Shown: piece by piece, positions 35,566 to 38,201 of the stretch | Position numbering within the stretch: position 1 is the first letter of the stretch | How the letters are laid out: each line of letters begins with the position of its first letter | Assembly (NCBI RefSeq): GCF_005405225.1 | Contig: NZ_BJDQ01000015.1 | Span: 1-38,201, forward strand | Source: Enterococcus dongliensis | GTDB lineage: Bacteria; Bacillota; Bacilli; Lactobacillales; Enterococcaceae | Length of the DNA stretch: 38,201 nucleotides | Direction: 5' to 3' | The notes under the pieces: model-generated | The model's input: only the letters and a program-made list of their open reading frames with translations | Database searches by the model: none | What the model was told of the DNA's origin: nothing | Program-made: the position numbers and the translations under genes

Positions 35566-36284
35566 TGACCAACCTCAGTATCATCAAATTTGTATCCTAC
35601 ACCCCAAACAGTTTGAATCACTTGCTCACCGACTTTCTCAATTTTTTGTCGTAATTTTTTGATATGAGCATCCACTGTTCGTTCATCACCAAAATATTGG
35701 TAATCCCAGACTAACTCTAACAACTGTTCCCGGGTAAATACTTGACGCGGTTTTTTCGCCATCGTGTACAATAGATCAAATTCTTTAGGTGTTAATCCTT
35801 CAATCAATTTATCCGCTAAATACGCTTCCCGCGTTTTCAGATTCATTTTGAAATGAGCCGTTTGGACATCAAAATTTTCATCATTTGATTCGCTATCTTT
35901 TTGGGGTTCAGCTGTCAATTCACTACGCCGATACAAGGCTTTAATCCGAGCAATCAAAGTCAATGGAGAAAATGGTTTTGTCACATAATCATCTGCTCCC
36001 ATCTCCAACCCAATTACTTGATCGCTTTCAGAATCTCTTGCCGTTAACATGATGATCGGTACAGTTTTAGAGATTTTACGAATCTGACGTCCAACCTCCA
36101 TACCGTCCATACTGGGTAAATTCAAATCCAATGTAATCATATCCCATTTCTCTGGGTCTGATTTAAAGGCATCCAAGCCTTCTTTACCATCATATTTGAA
36201 TTCTGCTTCCCAACCTTCATTCAAGAAAAACATCTGCATCATTTCAGAAACAGATTCATTGTCTTCAATCATTAATATATTCAT
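35562..36284 (-). CDS. OmpR-family response regulator
   Basis: A 240-residue regulator. Receiver domain about 1-118 with Glu7/Asp8 and phospho-acceptor Asp53 in T-L-D-L-N-L-P. A Ser/Glu/Asp-rich linker spans about 122-140. The winged-helix DNA-binding domain is about 140-235, with L-T-P-K-E-F-D-L-L and T-V-W-G-V-G-Y-K-F. Ribosome site AGGAGG. First gene of the two-gene unit with the downstream kinase. Divergent from the tmRNA across a 211-nt gap in which I found TATACT on its strand but no -35 at proper distance (TTGAAA is 14 nt away). Target genes are unknown. Confidence 0.9.
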   Translation of the reverse strand: MNILMIEDNESVSEMMQMFFLNEGWEAEFKYDGKEGLDAFKSDPEKWDMITLDLNLPSMDGMEVGRQIRKISKTVPIIMLTARDSESDQVIGLEMGADDYVTKPFSPLTLIARIKALYRRSELTAEPQKDSESNDENFDVQTAHFKMNLKTREAYLADKLIEGLTPKEFDLLYTMAKKPRQVFTREQLLELVWDYQYFGDERTVDAHIKKLRQKIEKVGEQVIQTVWGVGYKFDDTEVGQ

Positions 36285-36438
36285 GTTTTACCTCCTATAA
36301 TGTCACTTGATTCTCATTATCAGTATACTCTATTTCATTTTTTTCAACCATCACCATACTCGTATCTTCATTAACAATTTGTTTTTTCTTCAATCTTTTC
36401 ACCTATATATAGAAATTCTTAAAGTATCAGTTACTTCT

Positions 36439-36467
36439 TTGCATTTTTTATAACAGAATGTTATACT
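36439..36467 (+). promoter_or_regulatory. Promoter of ssrA
   Basis: TTGCAT and TATACT are separated by exactly 17 nt. The predicted start is about 20 nt before the mature tmRNA 5' end, leaving a short leader for RNase P removal. Confidence 0.8.
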
Positions 36468-36495
36468 CATTTTTGCAACAAATTTATTTTATTTG

Positions 36496-36859
36496 GGGGC
36501 CGTTACGGATTCGACAGGCATAGTTTGAGCTTGAATTGCGCTTCGTAGGTTACGTCTACGTAAAAACGTTACAGTTAAATATAACTGCAAAACAAAACAA
36601 CAACTCTTACGCTTTAGCTGCCTAAAAACAGTTAGCGTAGATCCTCTCGGTATCGCCCATGTGCTCGAGTAAGGGTCCTATTCTAAGTGGGATACGTTCC
36701 AATTTTCCGTCTGTAAATTGGAAAAGAGCTCATCAGACTAGCAATGTCCACGGCCTGTCATGCGGCAGAGGACAACGCGAAATCCAAATGGTATGACTAT
36801 GAGCGTAGATTTTTAGGTGTCGATATGTTTGGACGCGGGTTCGACTCCCGCCGGCTCCA
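36496..36859 (+). ncRNA. ssrA: tmRNA (transfer-messenger RNA)
   Basis: About 364 nt, acting with SmpB to rescue stalled ribosomes and tag the unfinished peptide. The 5' end GGGGCCG pairs with the 3' CGGCTCC of the alanyl acceptor stem. The 5' part reads GTTACGGATTCGACAGGC and the 3' part has GGTTCGACTCCCGCC (T arm), both diagnostic. The tag frame starts at 36587 (GCA resume codon), encodes A-K-Q-N-N-N-S-Y-A-L-A-A and stops with TAA at 36623-36625. The 3' CCA is not encoded and must be added after processing. Own promoter and a downstream terminator. Confidence 0.97.
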
Positions 36860-36902
36860 TTATTGTATTTTCAGTGATTTTCTCTAGATTCTAAAACGAC
36901 TT

Positions 36903-36939
36903 AAAATCCTTTTATACCAAGGGTTTTGGTTGTTTTTTT
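36903..36939 (+). terminator. Intrinsic terminator after ssrA
   Basis: AAAATCCTT pairs with AAGGGTTTT (9 bp, one T-G) around a 7-nt loop and is followed by GG, TTG and a run of seven T. It lies about 45 nt after the tmRNA 3' end. Confidence 0.78.
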
Positions 36940-37012
36940 GTTTTCGATAGTTTTCGCTAAAAAATATCATATGGCATTCAAATTAGATTCATCAATCCAC
37001 GTACCTTCTCTA

Positions 37013-37046
37013 AAAAAAAACACTCCGCTAAGCGAAGTGTTTTTTT
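37013..37046. terminator. Terminator after uspA-like gene, possibly bidirectional
   Basis: AAAACACTCCGC on the plus strand pairs with GCGAAGTGTTTT (one mismatch or wobble) around a 3-nt loop. T tracts exist on both strands. It ends the minus-strand stress-protein gene and may back up the ssrA terminator. Confidence 0.88.
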
Positions 37047-37061
37047 AATTATTTTTAAAAA

Positions 37062-37484
37062 TTAACGAACAACCATAACATTACACGGTGCATGAGCAAT
37101 GACATAAGAGGTCGTTGAACCAACTAAAACTCGTTCAATCGCACTTTTTCCTGTCGCACCCATCACGATTAAATCAATTCCTGCTTCCTTAGCAAACTGT
37201 ACGATAGTTACTTTGGGACTGCCTTCAATTTTTTTAGTAGTATGATCGATCTTACCAGAAACCATTTGCGAAGCCTTGTCTAACGTTCGTTTGGCGTTCT
37301 CTTCTCCTACTTCTTTAGCGTATTGAATAAGGCGTGCGTCCACAGTAGCAACAGACATATCTGTCACCGTTAAAATATACAAGTGTGCCTCATTTCTCTG
37401 AGCAATTGACACGGCTTCTTTCAATGCATCGTACGACTGATTAGATTCATCAACTGGAACTAAGATTTTTTTATACTCATCCAT
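37062..37484 (-). CDS. Universal stress protein, UspA family
   Basis: A 140-residue cytosolic protein of the UspA fold. It begins with K-K-I-L-V-P-V-D-E-S-N-Q-S (strand 1 and the ATP-contacting Asp) and ends with V-M-G-A-T-G-K-S-A-I-E-R-V-L-V-G-S-T-T, which is the G-2x-G-9x-G-S/T nucleotide-binding motif, so it is the ATP-binding subtype. Homologues are induced in starvation and stress. The ribosome site AAGGAGGCG is strong. The promoter carries a 16-bp near-palindrome (37516-37531) between -35 and -10, and a MarR regulator is encoded just upstream on the same strand, suggesting local control. Confidence 0.93.
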   Translation of the reverse strand: MDEYKKILVPVDESNQSYDALKEAVSIAQRNEAHLYILTVTDMSVATVDARLIQYAKEVGEENAKRTLDKASQMVSGKIDHTTKKIEGSPKVTIVQFAKEAGIDLIVMGATGKSAIERVLVGSTTSYVIAHAPCNVMVVR

Positions 37485-37506
37485 AAAAGCGCCTCCTTTT
37501 TAATTG

Positions 37507-37535
37507 ATTATACATGTTCCATCGATAGAACTTAA
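37507..37535 (-). promoter_or_regulatory. usp promoter with palindromic operator-like site
   Basis: On the minus strand a perfect TATAAT has a poor -35 (TTAAGT) at 17 nt. GTTCTATCGATGGAAC (37516-37531), a 16-bp palindrome with one imperfect pair, fills the spacer. Such a site could block polymerase or, given the poor -35, host an activator. Confidence 0.5.
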
Positions 37536-37576
37536 CCATAACGTTTGGTATTAATCAAAGAACCGACTATTCAATA

Positions 37577-37615
37577 AAAAAACAAGTTCTTATTTTTACC
37601 CGAACTTGTTTTTTA
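37577..37615 (-). terminator. Intrinsic terminator after marR-type gene
   Basis: On the minus strand AAAACAAGTTC pairs with GAACTTGTTTT (11 bp) around a 12-nt loop and ends in a T tract. It separates the MarR gene from the usp gene, so they are separate transcripts. Confidence 0.88.
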
Positions 37616-37619
37616 CTAA

Positions 37620-38051
37620 CTATTTATTTTTTTCTAACTGATTTAACTGTGTCTCAATTTTTTCAAGTAGTTGAATCATCTGACCGTCCTCTTGATTTGG
37701 TAATAAGAATCGATTCAACTCTCCCACTTTTTCTTTAACCGACAAAGCAGTTTTTTTTCCAAGAGGTGTTAGTCTTAACAAGGCACTGCGTTTATCTTCC
37801 GAATTTAATTTCTCAATATAACCATTTTTGACTAGTGCATTGATGGCTCGGGTGATTGTGCTTTGATTCAATTTAACTAATGTAGAAAACTTACTCTGAG
37901 TAATCTCTGGATAATCTAGTAATTTCAATAGATAAAAATAATTGGTTGCATTGATATGAGGTGAAGCCAACATGTGATTTAAATAAACCGTGATCTCCTG
38001 GTTCAACAAAGCCAATCGTTGAACTAGGCCGTCTTCTTTTGTAAACGTCAT
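37620..38051 (-). CDS. MarR-family transcriptional regulator
   Basis: A 143-residue winged-helix regulator acting as a dimer. N- and C-terminal helices (about 1-35 and 110-143) make the dimer interface. The HTH is about 50-75 (I-T-Q-S-K-F-S-T-L-V-K-L-N-Q-S-T-I-T-R-A-I), and the wing carries the family Asp-x-Arg in S-E-D-K-R-S-A-L-L-R-L-T-P-L-G. No ligand can be inferred. The ribosome site AAAGGAG precedes the ATG. It is followed by its own terminator and then the usp gene. The palindrome in the usp promoter is a candidate target. A hairpin just upstream (38080-38115) ends the preceding, off-window transcript. Confidence 0.9.
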   Translation of the reverse strand: MTFTKEDGLVQRLALLNQEITVYLNHMLASPHINATNYFYLLKLLDYPEITQSKFSTLVKLNQSTITRAINALVKNGYIEKLNSEDKRSALLRLTPLGKKTALSVKEKVGELNRFLLPNQEDGQMIQLLEKIETQLNQLEKNK

Positions 38052-38079
38052 AACCGTACTCCTTTGTTCATTAAATAAA

Positions 38080-38115
38080 CACGGCTTTCCTCACTACTTC
38101 GTGAGAGAAGCCGTG
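38080..38115 (-). terminator. Hairpin terminator of an upstream off-window gene
   Basis: CACGGCTT pairs with AAGCCGTG (8 bp), followed by two imperfect positions and CTCAC/GTGAG (5 bp) with a 6-nt loop. On the minus strand it is followed by TTTATTT, so it should end a transcript entering from the right. The remaining 38116-38201 shows no gene. Confidence 0.7.
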
Positions 38116-38201
38116 TCTATTCAATTATTGGTGTTAGTATCAAATCTTAGACAACTTTTCGTAGAGACAGAAATAAATTAAACTTATCTACGAGAGGATG
38201 G

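Noticed and set aside
36285-36480. Promoter of the second response regulator (TTGAAA ... TATACT)
   Set aside because: The spacer is 14 nt, outside the workable range, so I did not call it; another start or an activator may be involved.

Overview
The window looks like chromosomal backbone of a low-GC lactic-acid firmicute, most likely Enterococcus (E. faecium-like group). The grounds are AT-rich DNA with AAGGAGG-type ribosome sites and consensus sigma-A promoters, a tmRNA tag ending S-Y-A-L-A-A, and a gene order (two-component pair, gnd, rpmF/yceD, pyk, pfkA, dnaE) that matches, from memory, the enterococcal etaRS-to-dnaE region. I see no insertion sequence, phage, integrase, CRISPR array or plasmid gene. 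Species calls and synteny are recollection, because no database search could be run.

Layout. 1-458: tandem promoters and the boxA-containing leader of an rRNA operon whose 16S gene would lie just left of the window on the minus strand. 459-2647: EtaRS/LisRK-like two-component system. 2755-4176: 6-phosphogluconate dehydrogenase with a structured leader. 4429-5219: rpmF and yceD. 5424-8231: pyruvate kinase and phosphofructokinase. 8369-11626: DNA polymerase III DnaE. 11745-14163: a DUF2929-like membrane peptide, a PmrA-like efflux pump and a Cof-type phosphatase. 14272-15408: two unrecognised small genes. 15829-16764: an N5-(carboxyethyl)ornithine synthase-like enzyme. 17079-17165: tRNA-Ser(CGA). 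17207-19504: a TetR regulator and a two-gene ThrE-type exporter. 19681-21879: a VTT-domain membrane protein and a membrane-anchored glycerophosphodiesterase. 22086-25413: a small KOW-like protein, pgi and gdhA. 25574-29400: a HI0933/BaiN flavoprotein, YbaK, an AroD-like protein and an RlmI-like methyltransferase. 29572-34030: lipoteichoic acid synthase, an unknown membrane protein and a purine permease. 34114-36284: a second two-component system. 36496-36859: tmRNA. 37062-38051: UspA and a MarR regulator.

Functionally this is mostly housekeeping: central carbon flow (Pgi, PfkA, Pyk, Gnd), nitrogen assimilation (GdhA), replication and translation (DnaE, L32, YceD, tRNA, tmRNA, YbaK), and envelope construction and sensing (LtaS, GDPD, two histidine kinases, efflux). 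The more curious points are: an AroD-like protein in which the catalytic His and the substrate-binding Arg of type I dehydroquinase are replaced by Tyr and Gln while the Schiff-base Lys is kept; a possible three-helix RNA just upstream of gnd; a cysteine-free RlmI-like methyltransferase; a terminator hairpin that overlaps the stop codon between the VTT and GDPD genes; and palindromes sitting inside promoter spacers of three small regulator, stress or unknown genes.
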